The translations under genes and the position numbers were made by a program. Shown piece by piece: positions 33,484 through 41,805 of a stretch of DNA of 64,000 bases (position 1 is the stretch's first letter; every line of letters begins with the position of its first letter). A model generated the notes under the pieces. That model had not been told where the DNA came from. It did no database searches and was given only the letters and a program-made list of their open reading frames with translations. The stretch comes from Scandinavium vulneris_A (lineage in GTDB: Bacteria; Pseudomonadota; Gammaproteobacteria; Enterobacterales; Enterobacteriaceae), in contig JBKGRZ010000004.1 in assembly GCA_046518185.1 (NCBI GenBank), positions 1 through 64,000 on the forward strand, written 5' to 3'.

Positions 33484-34218
33484 TTACCCCGGCTTACGCG
33501 CGCTCAGCAGGAAGAGCATCGGACGCTCTTTCTCTTCCGCCAATCCCGGATTAGCGGCGATTTGCTCGGCGCTCGGGCCCCATTCATCAAGTTGTTCAAT
33601 GACAAAGCCTGCGGCGATAAGCGCGTTAATCCAGGTCGCCAGCTTGCGGTGCTGTTTCTTCACGCCATCGGCAAACCAGTTGCTGAGGCGTTCACCTTCC
33701 AACTGATAATTCGCCACTGGCCAGGTTTTTTGCCCGTCATGTTCGATAAACCAACCCTGTTTAAGCGCCGCGGTGTAAATCGGATGCTCGGCGGAAAACA
33801 CCAGTTTGCCACCGGGTTTCAGCGCCTGAAACAGCGTCCGGAACAGCCCGTCGATATTCTGCAGATAATGCAGCGCCAGCGAGCTGTAGGCGAGGTCGAG
33901 ACTGTCAGCGGCAAGCGTCAGGGTTTCGAGGTCGGCTCGCTGATAATCAATTCCGGGCGCTTCGGTCATTTCACGCGCACGGGCCAGCATCTTTTCAGAC
34001 ACGTCGAGCCCCAGCACGTGTGCGGCCCCATGCTGCTGCGCCCAGCGGCAAAACCAGCCGTAGCCACAGCCTAAATCAATTATTGCTTTACCCTCAATTG
34101 CGGGCAGCATCTGTTGTAAGGTGGGCCATTCGGGTGCGCCGTCCAGGCCTTTAACCGAGCGGTCGAGGGTGGCATACCCGGCAAAAAACTGCGGGTCGTC
34201 GTAAATATTCTGCGTCAT
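33484..34218 (-). CDS. Class I SAM-dependent methyltransferase
   Basis: Methyltransferase of 244 residues with a Rossmann fold. The SAM-binding motif is IIDLGCGYGWFCRWA. Later blocks are VLGLDVSEKMLARA, ADLETL and LHYLQNIDGLF, then LKPGGKLVFSAEHPI. It resembles UbiE/COQ5-like or YafE-like small-molecule methyltransferases, but no substrate can be named. The start at 34218 has AGGAGAG upstream. It has no counterpart at this place in E. coli K-12. Confidence 0.82.
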   Translation of the reverse strand: MTQNIYDDPQFFAGYATLDRSVKGLDGAPEWPTLQQMLPAIEGKAIIDLGCGYGWFCRWAQQHGAAHVLGLDVSEKMLARAREMTEAPGIDYQRADLETLTLAADSLDLAYSSLALHYLQNIDGLFRTLFQALKPGGKLVFSAEHPIYTAALKQGWFIEHDGQKTWPVANYQLEGERLSNWFADGVKKQHRKLATWINALIAAGFVIEQLDEWGPSAEQIAANPGLAEEKERPMLFLLSARKPG

Positions 34219-34390
34219 ACACTCTCCTGTGATAAAGACTTCCACCCCAACTATAATTTATGCAGCTATTATGAAGAAGCATGGCGGGATAGGTCTGGCG
34301 AAGGCTTTTTCATTGTTGCCACGCTTTCCTAAACACCTTCTGCATTTTCATAATAAAATGCGCGTCCTCTCAAAAAAACAGAATTCCAAT

Positions 34391-35824
34391 ATGAAACGTA
34401 CTGCTATTGTCGCTGCAATGCTCAGTTTGCCGCTGGCTGCCGTGTTGGTTGGCTGCGCGCCGTCACACGATACTGACGGGCCTTTAAAACAGCAATTACC
34501 GGCTTCCCATGTTGATAATACCCTTCCGGTGGCCCTGCAAAATGGCTGGCCGCAGAGTAACTGGTGGCAGGATTATCATGATCCTCAGCTGAATAATCTC
34601 ATCACCAGCGCGTTGAGCAATGCCCCTGATATGCAGGTGGCGCAGCAGCGCATCAGACTGGCAGAAGCGCAGGCGCAAATGGCACAGTCGCAGCTTGGCC
34701 CGGAAGTAAACTTCGGGGCTGACGTTGAGCGCCAGAAAATGTCGGCTGAAGGCCTGATGGGGCCGTTTGCGACCGAAGAAGGCGGCGGCCCGTGGTACAC
34801 CAACGGCACGCTGGGCCTGACCGCAGGCTGGGATCTTGACCTGTGGGGCAAGAACCGGGCCCTGGTGCAGTCGCGTATCGGGATGGTGAAAGCCCGTTCC
34901 GCCGAACTGGCGCAGACGCGTCAGGTGCTGGCGAGCAGCGTGGCGCGCCTTTACTGGCAGTGGCAGACCGAAGCCGCTATCAAGCAAGTGCTTGAGCAGA
35001 TTAAAAACGAACAGAACAACATTATCTCCGTCGATAAAGCGCTCTATTCACGCGGTATCACCTCCTCTGTGGAAGGGGCGGAGAACGATATTAACGTCAG
35101 CAAAACCGATCAGAACCTGACGCAGGTCGCGGGCAACATGAAGGAAATTGAAGCCCGACTGATGGCGTTGACCAATAGCCAGGGCAGTTCAATGTCGCTG
35201 CATCCGGTGGCGCTCCCGGCGGTGAAAACCCAGATGCCTGCGTCATTAGGCTACGAACTGTTAGCCCGTCGCCCTGATTTACAGGAAGCCAACTGGTATA
35301 TCCAGTCCTCAATGAGCGAAGTCGACGCGGCGAAAGCGGCATTCTATCCGGACATCAACCTGATGGCCTTCCTGCAACAGGACGCGCTGCACTTAAGCGA
35401 CCTGTTCCGTCATTCTGCCAACCAGATGGGCATCACTGCCGGTCTGACGCTGCCGATTTTTGACAGCGGTCGTCTGAATGCGAATCTGGATATTGCCGAT
35501 GCGCAGCGTGATTTGTCCGTCGCAAACTACAACAAAGCGGTGGTCGATGCGGTTAACCAGGTGGCAAAAACCGCCAGCCAGGTAGAAACGCTGATGGAGA
35601 AAAACCAGCAGCAGCAGCAGGTGATCAAAGATGCTGACCGCATGGTACAGCAGGCTCAGGCGCGTCTGGCGGCGGGGATCCTCTCTGGCTCGCGCGTAAG
35701 CATGGCGAAACTGCCGTCGTTGCAGGAGCAGATAGACTCGCTGCGTCTGCAGGGCCAGTGGGTTGATGCCAGCATTCAACTCACCTCCGCGCTCGGCGGC
35801 GGTTACCACTACACCGGAAAATAA
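34391..35824 (+). CDS. mdtQ: RND efflux outer membrane lipoprotein, MdtQ type, intact
   Basis: Outer-membrane efflux factor (TolC/NodT family) of 477 residues. It has a lipobox (VGC), two OEP repeat regions (LGPEVNFGADVERQK, RRPDLQEANWYIQSSMSEVD) and a long coiled-coil C terminus. It would form the exit duct for an RND pump; no pump or adaptor gene is adjacent. E. coli K-12 mdtQ is interrupted, whereas this copy is complete. ATG 34391 begins the lipoprotein signal; ATG 34358 is an alternative. Its RBS is poor. Confidence 0.88.
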   Translation: MKRTAIVAAMLSLPLAAVLVGCAPSHDTDGPLKQQLPASHVDNTLPVALQNGWPQSNWWQDYHDPQLNNLITSALSNAPDMQVAQQRIRLAEAQAQMAQSQLGPEVNFGADVERQKMSAEGLMGPFATEEGGGPWYTNGTLGLTAGWDLDLWGKNRALVQSRIGMVKARSAELAQTRQVLASSVARLYWQWQTEAAIKQVLEQIKNEQNNIISVDKALYSRGITSSVEGAENDINVSKTDQNLTQVAGNMKEIEARLMALTNSQGSSMSLHPVALPAVKTQMPASLGYELLARRPDLQEANWYIQSSMSEVDAAKAAFYPDINLMAFLQQDALHLSDLFRHSANQMGITAGLTLPIFDSGRLNANLDIADAQRDLSVANYNKAVVDAVNQVAKTASQVETLMEKNQQQQQVIKDADRMVQQAQARLAAGILSGSRVSMAKLPSLQEQIDSLRLQGQWVDASIQLTSALGGGYHYTGK

Positions 35825-35852
35825 TCCCACGCACGCTGACTTTCCTATACTT

Positions 35853-35877
35853 ACCTCCTGGGTCAACGCCAGGAGGT
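35853..35877 (+). promoter_or_regulatory. Hairpin sequestering the yohF ribosome-binding site
   Basis: ACCTCCTGG (35853-35861) pairs exactly with CCAGGAGGT (35869-35877) around a 7-nt loop. The right arm contains AGGAGG, the yohF Shine-Dalgarno, 5 bases before ATG. In RNA it would block initiation unless melted. There is no T run, so it is not a terminator. Confidence 0.6.
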
Positions 35878-35881
35878 TCCC

Positions 35882-36655
35882 ATGACAACAAAAGTTGCGG
35901 TCGTTACCGCATCCGATTCCGGAATTGGTAAGCAGTGTGCGCTTCAGTTAGCGCAGAAAGGTTTTTCACTCGGCGTGACGTGGCACTCTGATGAACAGGG
36001 CGCCCGGCAAACCGTGCAGGAACTCACGTCCCTTGGCTGTCAGGCGCAGGCCATTCAGCTCGATCTAAGCCATCTCCCGCAGGGCGCACAGGCGCTGGAT
36101 ATGCTGATCCAACGACTGGGGCGCATTGACGTACTGGTCAATAACGCCGGGCGCATGACCAAATCCTCGATTCTCGATGTGACGCTGGAAGACTGGCGGG
36201 AAACGTTTTGTGTAGACGTCGAAGGGGCGTTGCTGTGCTCGCAGATTGCAGCGAGGCATATGATTGCGCAGGGCGACGGCGGGCGGATCATCAACATCAC
36301 CTCGGTGCATGAACACACGCCACTGCCGCAGGCCAGTGCCTACACCGCCGCTAAGCACGCCCTCGGTGGGCTGACCAAATCGCTGGCGCTTGAGCTGGTG
36401 AAGCACAACATTCTGGTGAACTCGGTGGCACCGGGGGCCATCGCCACGGCAATGAATAATATGCAGGATGACGAGGTAAAGCCCGGCTCAATGCCCAACA
36501 TACCGATGGCAAGGCCGGGGAAAACAGAGGAGATTGCCGGGCTGGTGGCGTGGCTGAGCTCAGATGAGGCGTCCTACGTTACCGGACAATCGCTAATCGT
36601 CGATGGGGGATTTACGCTGGTGAATCCGCAATTTCTGAACGAACAACAGGCCTGA
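35882..36655 (+). CDS. yohF: Short-chain dehydrogenase/reductase YohF
   Basis: Classical SDR of 257 residues, with a variant NAD(P)-binding motif near the N terminus (TASDSGIGKQCAL), NNAGRMTKS, ITSVHEHTPLPQASAYTAAK with the catalytic Ser and Tyr-x-x-x-Lys, and PGAIATAMN. In E. coli it is annotated as an acetoin-reductase-like oxidoreductase; the substrate is unproven. A very strong AGGAGG site lies within a hairpin just before the start. Confidence 0.92.
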   Translation: MTTKVAVVTASDSGIGKQCALQLAQKGFSLGVTWHSDEQGARQTVQELTSLGCQAQAIQLDLSHLPQGAQALDMLIQRLGRIDVLVNNAGRMTKSSILDVTLEDWRETFCVDVEGALLCSQIAARHMIAQGDGGRIINITSVHEHTPLPQASAYTAAKHALGGLTKSLALELVKHNILVNSVAPGAIATAMNNMQDDEVKPGSMPNIPMARPGKTEEIAGLVAWLSSDEASYVTGQSLIVDGGFTLVNPQFLNEQQA

Positions 36656-36681
36656 CGGCGAGGGCGCAGACTGGCTGCGCC

Positions 36682-37260
36682 TTACTCTTCTGATTCAGCA
36701 GATTTACGATCCCGATGCCAGAACCACACCCGCACCGCAACGACTGCCATCACTACGACAATCAGCCATGCCCAGTGTTTCAGATGCTGATCGAGATGAT
36801 GGAGCCACGGGCCGATCACTTCCCCGCCGAGATAGCCGAGAGTGGTGAACAGCAGCGCCCATACTATCGCCCCAACAATATTCAACGGCAGGAAGATTTT
36901 CGGCGACAGTCGGCTGGCGCCGATCAATATTGGGCCGATGATGCGAAAACCATACATAAAGCGACTGCCGATCACGAACAGCCAGGGACGTTCCTGAATC
37001 AAGCGCTGGGCTTTACGAATTTTCTTTTGATGACGTGAAAAGCGTTTGAGCAAGCGGCCACCGAAGCGCCGTCCGAGCAGGTACAGCACCTGATCGCCAA
37101 TCATTCCGCCGAGCGCCACCGAGGCCACCACCAGCCAGAAACGCAGCAGTCCCTGATGCGCCGCCACCCCGCCAAGCAATGTGACCGTTTCACCTTCTGC
37201 CACTGAGCCGACAATCAGCGCGGCGTAGCCATACTGGCTAATCAGATTATTGATATCCAT
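36682..37260 (-). CDS. yohD: DedA family membrane protein YohD
   Basis: DedA/SNARE-associated family membrane protein of 192 residues with about 5 spans. It shows the family motifs GYAALIVGSVAEGETVTLLG and GSRFMYGFRIIGPILIG. DedA proteins act in lipid carrier recycling and membrane homeostasis, with overlapping roles. It is divergent from yohC. Confidence 0.92.
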   Translation of the reverse strand: MDINNLISQYGYAALIVGSVAEGETVTLLGGVAAHQGLLRFWLVVASVALGGMIGDQVLYLLGRRFGGRLLKRFSRHQKKIRKAQRLIQERPWLFVIGSRFMYGFRIIGPILIGASRLSPKIFLPLNIVGAIVWALLFTTLGYLGGEVIGPWLHHLDQHLKHWAWLIVVVMAVVAVRVWFWHRDRKSAESEE

Positions 37261-37434
37261 ACAGGTTTTTATGGTCTCCCTGAAATAACACGTGCTTTAA
37301 GCATACACCCCTGAAGGACAATCGCCAGGCCACGGGCGAAACGGTGCCGGGCTATTTTTGTGCTGTACAAAATATAATCTCCAGCGTGGATTATACTTAC
37401 ACGGTGCCGTACGAAGCCGTGAAGAGGAGGCTTT

Positions 37435-38022
37435 ATGAATCATGTCTGGGGACTGTTTTCCCATCCCGATCGTGAAATGCATGTTATTCAGAGCGAGAAT
37501 GAAACCGTCTCGCATCACTACACCCATCATGTCCTGGCGATGGCCGCGGTGCCGGTGGTCTGCGCTTTTATCGGCACCACCCAAATCGGCTGGGACTTTG
37601 GCGATGGCACCACCGTTAAACTGTCGCTGTTCACCGGTTTTGCCCTGGCGGTACTGTTTTATGCCCTGATGTTGGGCGGGGTGGCGGTTATGGGCCGGGT
37701 TATCTGGTGGATGGCGCGCAATTACCCCGAAAGGCCATCGCTCAAGCGCTGTATGGTGTTTGCAGGCTATGTGGCCACGCCGATTTTTCTCAGCGGCATC
37801 GTGGCGCTGTATCCGTTGGTGTGGCTGTGCGTGTTGGTGGGCGCGGTGGCGCTCTGTTATACCGGCTACCTGCTGTACATCGGTATTCCCACCTTCCTCG
37901 GGATTAACCGTGAAGAGGGGATGAGTTTTGCCAGCTCGACCCTGGCGATAGGCGTCCTGGTGCTCGAAGTGCTGCTGGCGCTGACGGTGATCTTATGGGG
38001 TTATGGCTATCGGTTATTCTAA
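37435..38022 (+). CDS. yohC: Yip1-domain membrane protein YohC
   Basis: Inner membrane protein of 195 residues with five predicted spans and the Yip1 domain. The N terminus MNHVWGLFSHPDREMHVI is cytoplasmic. Function is unknown in relatives. A strong RBS (AGGAGG) lies 5 bases before ATG. It is followed by a 12-bp perfect hairpin. Confidence 0.92.
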   Translation: MNHVWGLFSHPDREMHVIQSENETVSHHYTHHVLAMAAVPVVCAFIGTTQIGWDFGDGTTVKLSLFTGFALAVLFYALMLGGVAVMGRVIWWMARNYPERPSLKRCMVFAGYVATPIFLSGIVALYPLVWLCVLVGAVALCYTGYLLYIGIPTFLGINREEGMSFASSTLAIGVLVLEVLLALTVILWGYGYRLF

Positions 38023-38030
38023 GCTAACTC

Positions 38031-38063
38031 ATAACGGGCGTTGATGATTGTAACGCCCGTTAT
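38031..38063 (+). terminator. Hairpin after yohC
   Basis: ATAACGGGCGTT (38031-38042) and its exact inverse (38052-38063) with a 9-nt loop lie 8 bases after the yohC stop. The T run is weak, so termination may be partial. Confidence 0.55.
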
Positions 38064-38197
38064 GCAGCATTTATTCATGATTATCCTATGGCACCAGAAA
38101 CCTCTCACGCGGTATGATGCAACGGCTCGCATTTGTGACTGTAAACATAAATGCCCCCGATTCATAACTTGCGTAAATAATTACCAGACCTTTCACG

Positions 38198-39145
38198 ATG
38201 CCTAAATTTCGAGTTTCTCTGCTCAGCCTTGCGCTGATGCTGGTAGTGCCTTTTGCGCCTCAGGCGAGTGCCAAAACTGCCGCGACGACCGTCGCTTCCC
38301 AGCCGGACATTGCTTCCGGCAGCGCGATGATCGTCGATTTGAATACCAATAAAGTGATTTACGCCAGCGAACCGGATCTGGTGCGCCCAATTGCGTCGAT
38401 AACCAAGCTGATGACCGCCATGGTGGTGCTGGATGCCCACCTGCCGCTGGATGAGATGCTGAGCGTGGATATCAGCCAGACGCCAGAGATGAAAGGGATT
38501 TATTCACGCGTGCGCCTCAACAGCCAGATTAGCCGCAAAAACATGCTGCTGCTGGCGCTGATGTCCTCCGAGAACCGCGCCGCAGCAAGCCTCGCGCATC
38601 ATTATCCCGGTGGCTATGACGCGTTTATTCGCGCCATGAATGCCAAGGCCAAATCGCTCGGCATGACGCATACCCACTACGTCGAACCGACGGGGCTGTC
38701 GATTCATAACGTGTCTACCGCGCGTGACCTCACCAAAATGCTGATCGCCACTAAACAGTACCCGCTGATTGGTCAGTTGAGCACCACCAAAGAAGACATG
38801 GCGACGTTCAGCAATCCGAATTACACCCTGCCGTTCCGTAATACCAACCATCTGGTGTACCGCGAGAACTGGAATATCCAGCTGACCAAAACCGGCTTTA
38901 CCAATGCGGCGGGTCATTGTCTGGTGATGCGCACGGTGATGAACAATCGTCCGGTGGCGATGGTGGTGATGGATGCGTTCGGTAAATATACCCATTTCGC
39001 CGACGCCAGCCGCCTGCGGACCTGGATTGAAACCGGCAAAGTGATGCCGGTGCCGCCAGCCGCGTTGGCCTATAAGAAGCAGAAAGAATTGCAGATGGAT
39101 AGCGCGATCCACAGCGCCTCGCAGCAGCTCGCCCAGGCCGATTGA
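38198..39145 (+). CDS. pbpG: D-alanyl-D-alanine endopeptidase PbpG (PBP7)
   Basis: Penicillin-binding protein of 315 residues with a signal peptide ending PQASA. It is a periplasmic serine peptidase of the S11 family that cuts the D-Ala-mDAP cross-links of peptidoglycan. Active-site motifs are Ser67-I-T-Lys70, Ser124-E-Asn126 and Lys231-T-G. The C-terminal tail is charged. It is followed by a REP element. Confidence 0.95.
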   Translation: MPKFRVSLLSLALMLVVPFAPQASAKTAATTVASQPDIASGSAMIVDLNTNKVIYASEPDLVRPIASITKLMTAMVVLDAHLPLDEMLSVDISQTPEMKGIYSRVRLNSQISRKNMLLLALMSSENRAAASLAHHYPGGYDAFIRAMNAKAKSLGMTHTHYVEPTGLSIHNVSTARDLTKMLIATKQYPLIGQLSTTKEDMATFSNPNYTLPFRNTNHLVYRENWNIQLTKTGFTNAAGHCLVMRTVMNNRPVAMVVMDAFGKYTHFADASRLRTWIETGKVMPVPPAALAYKKQKELQMDSAIHSASQQLAQAD

Positions 39146-39156
39146 GAGATGTTGTT

Positions 39157-39183
39157 GCCCGGCAAGCGTTAGCGCTACCGGGC
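39157..39183. repeat. REP element after pbpG
   Basis: GCCCGGCAAGCG...TACCGGGC, a single imperfect palindrome of the same type as the pair after cirA. It lies between convergent pbpG and the acetyltransferase gene. Confidence 0.75.
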
Positions 39184-39191
39184 GAGACAGA

Positions 39192-39746
39192 CTATTCCGG
39201 CAGCGTCCAGTCACCATCGTTGAGTGGGCGCTGCATAATCAACGTATCACGCCAGTCACCCATCTTATAGCCGACGCTTCGCAGCTGTCCGGCCACTTCA
39301 AACCCATGTTTTTTATGCAGCCGCAGCGAACCGGAATTACTGTTGCCATCACCCACAACCGCCACCATTTGCCGCCACGGACCCTGCTCGCAGAGTTCAA
39401 TCAGCCGGGTGAGCAAGGTGCTGCCCACGCCACGCCCGGTCATGCTGGCATCGACATATATGGATTCTTCGAGGGTATAACGATAGGCCGGGCGAGGGCG
39501 ATAGTGGCTGGCATAGCAGTAGCCGACGATAATCCCGCGATACAGCGCCACTAGCCAGGGCAGGCCCTGTTGGCTGATAGCGTGCATCCGGTCGCGCATC
39601 TCGTCGACGGTGGGGGGGATTTCTTCGAAAGAGGCGCGGCCGTTTAACACATGCCAGGCGTAAAGGGCGGCAATCGCATGCGCGTCGTCCGGGCTGGCCT
39701 CGCGTATTTCCACTTCTGTGCCGTATAGAACATCTGCCACTGACAT
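39192..39746 (-). CDS. GNAT acetyltransferase, phosphinothricin acetyltransferase-like
   Basis: GNAT-fold protein of 184 residues. It has REASPDDAHAIAALYAWHVL at the N terminus, FEEIPPTVDEM, the acetyl-CoA loop MTGRGVGSTLL, and HKKHGFEVAGQLRSVGYKMG. This is the pattern of PAT/YncA-type enzymes acetylating methionine sulfone/sulfoximine or phosphinothricin. The natural substrate is unknown. RBS GAGGAG lies before ATG. A 24-bp perfect palindrome lies 25 bases upstream. The gene is not present here in E. coli. Confidence 0.85.
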   Translation of the reverse strand: MSVADVLYGTEVEIREASPDDAHAIAALYAWHVLNGRASFEEIPPTVDEMRDRMHAISQQGLPWLVALYRGIIVGYCYASHYRPRPAYRYTLEESIYVDASMTGRGVGSTLLTRLIELCEQGPWRQMVAVVGDGNSNSGSLRLHKKHGFEVAGQLRSVGYKMGDWRDTLIMQRPLNDGDWTLPE

Positions 39747-39770
39747 GCCGATAACTCCTCAAACCTGCCC

Positions 39771-39794
39771 GGCCAGAGAAACGTTTCTCTGGCC
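39771..39794. promoter_or_regulatory. 24-bp perfect palindrome between the GNAT gene and dld
   Basis: The half-site GGCCAGAGAAAC and its exact complement meet at a central CG, giving a core GAAACGTTTC like those of LacI/Cra/PurR-family operators. There is no T run after it in either direction. It could be an operator for the acetyltransferase gene or a transcript-end hairpin for dld. Confidence 0.55.
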
Positions 39795-39842
39795 CTTTGG
39801 CCTACTGTAATCGGAGTTAAGCGGCAATACACTACTACCCAC

Positions 39843-41606
39843 TTATTTTAGGGGGGCTTCGGCTTCAGTTACGTGTGCAGCATCTTCCGGCGCGCGGCTC
39901 TCACCCCAATATTTCTGCTTACTGGTCTTGCCTATCCCGGGGTTCATGCTGTTTGTAGGATCATTTTCACGATAAAACTGTTTTAAGCTGTCGGCAGCTT
40001 CATAAAGATGGCCGACGTTGTGTTCGGCAGGATATTGCGCGCCGCGCTCGCGTAGCAGGGCCAGCATCTGATCCTTCAGGGCGTGGGCATCCACGCCTTT
40101 CTTCACAATATAATCCTGATGGAAAACGTGGCACATAAAGTGGCCGTAATAGAGCTTGTGCACCAGCTGACTGTCTATCTCCGGCGGCAGCTGTTCGAAC
40201 CATTCGGTGTCATTGCGGCGCAGGGCAATATCCAGGGCCAGAATGTCTTCCACTTCGTCGGCATGGACCGCCTGATAACGAATGGCCGCGCCCGCCGCTG
40301 CGAAGCGATGCAGAAACGCCTTGCTGCCTTCTTCTGGCGTACAGGCAAAGAATGCACCTTCGGCGGTTTTGAAATAGTCAGTCAGCCAGGTCTGCGCTTC
40401 GTCGATACCATCGCCTGCCATTTTCAGCATTAAATGGTGTTCGTACTGGTTACGGTAATTTTTCATCCGTTCCGGCAGATGCGCCGGGAAGACGTGCCCC
40501 AGCTTCTGCATAAAGCGGTCGGTAAAGTGCGGCTTGAACAGCGGCACCTTCTCCAGCATCGCATCGGCCCGGCCTTTGGCGTTGAAGAAGAACGGCATTT
40601 TATCGGTGCCGAGTTTGTCGATCATCAGGAAGGTGTCTTTCCCGTACTGCTCCGCGATGTCGTAAATGTCACGGTGCATATACTCCCCGGCCACCGGCAG
40701 GTTGGCAAAGTTGGCCAGCATATGACGGCGGATTTCGGTCAGCACCGCCGGTTGATTGGTGCCTATGTAAAACACCTGCTGGCGTTTTTCCGCTTCAAAG
40801 GTATCGAGTCGGGCGGCGAACACCGCCAGCTTCCCGGCGCAGCCGGAGGATTCAAACAGACGCTCCGGGTCGGCGTTATAGCGCGCCGGGGTATCGGCAT
40901 CGACGTCGCGTACGCGGGTGACGTAGTCGTGATCGTGGGCATGGCGGCCGTCGTGTCGCACGTCGCTGTCTTTCAGGCGATCGTCATCAAGCTTGCTGAG
41001 GATTTGCTCCGGCGTTTCACCCAAATCAATCCCGAGATGGTTCACCAGCTGCAGTTTGCCGTCTTCGTTAATGCGGGCAAACAGCGACATTTCGGTATAA
41101 GCCGGGCCACGTTGCACCAGCGAGCCGCCGGAGTTATTGCAGATCCCGCCGATCACCGACGCGCCAATGCACGATGAGCCGATCACCGAGTGCGGTTCGC
41201 GCCCGAGCGGCTTCAGCGCTTTTTCCAGCGAATAGAGCGTGGTCCCCGGATACGCCAGCACCTGCTTGCCGTTGTCGATCAGGTGCAGTTTATCGAGGCG
41301 CAGCGTGCTGATAATCACAATCTGCCTATCGTAATCGTTGCCGCTCGGGGTGGAGCCTTCGGTCAGGCCGGTATTGGCCGCCTGCATCAAAATGATTTTG
41401 TCGGCCTGCACGCAGGCGCTCAGCACCCGCCACAGTTCCAGCAGCGAGCCGGGGAATACCACGGCAAGGGCGTCACCGTGCCCGGAGCGGAAGCCCTTGC
41501 GATAACGGGCGGTTTTAGCCGGGTCGGTCAGCAGGTGCGAATGGCCGACAAGGCGGGTCAGTTCAGAGAGAAATGCGTGATTATCAATCGTTGTAGTTGA
41601 AGACAT
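39843..41606 (-). CDS. dld: Quinone-dependent D-lactate dehydrogenase Dld
   Basis: Peripheral membrane flavoenzyme of 587 residues oxidising D-lactate to pyruvate and passing electrons to ubiquinone. The FAD-binding PCMH domain occupies the first 220 residues (LMQAANTGLTEGSTP, VIGSSCIGASVIGGICNNSGG). A basic membrane-binding region and cap domain follow. Divergent from bglX. Slightly longer than E. coli Dld because of a longer C-terminal tail. Confidence 0.95.
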   Translation of the reverse strand: MSSTTTIDNHAFLSELTRLVGHSHLLTDPAKTARYRKGFRSGHGDALAVVFPGSLLELWRVLSACVQADKIILMQAANTGLTEGSTPSGNDYDRQIVIISTLRLDKLHLIDNGKQVLAYPGTTLYSLEKALKPLGREPHSVIGSSCIGASVIGGICNNSGGSLVQRGPAYTEMSLFARINEDGKLQLVNHLGIDLGETPEQILSKLDDDRLKDSDVRHDGRHAHDHDYVTRVRDVDADTPARYNADPERLFESSGCAGKLAVFAARLDTFEAEKRQQVFYIGTNQPAVLTEIRRHMLANFANLPVAGEYMHRDIYDIAEQYGKDTFLMIDKLGTDKMPFFFNAKGRADAMLEKVPLFKPHFTDRFMQKLGHVFPAHLPERMKNYRNQYEHHLMLKMAGDGIDEAQTWLTDYFKTAEGAFFACTPEEGSKAFLHRFAAAGAAIRYQAVHADEVEDILALDIALRRNDTEWFEQLPPEIDSQLVHKLYYGHFMCHVFHQDYIVKKGVDAHALKDQMLALLRERGAQYPAEHNVGHLYEAADSLKQFYRENDPTNSMNPGIGKTSKQKYWGESRAPEDAAHVTEAEAPLK

Positions 41607-41805
41607 TTTCTCACTCCTTGTGATGAGTAAAGTGCGATGAGGGGATTTTAGCGTGCCTCAAGGATAGCGCTTTGTATGACAATTTTGTGCAGGAATTCAG
41701 TTAAAATTCAGAGCATAACCTTTGCTTAATAGCGACATACTGGGCAAACTGCTGTTTTTTGGCAGACTTTTCCAAGATACCCGGACTGAAGAGAGAGAAG
41801 AGAAG

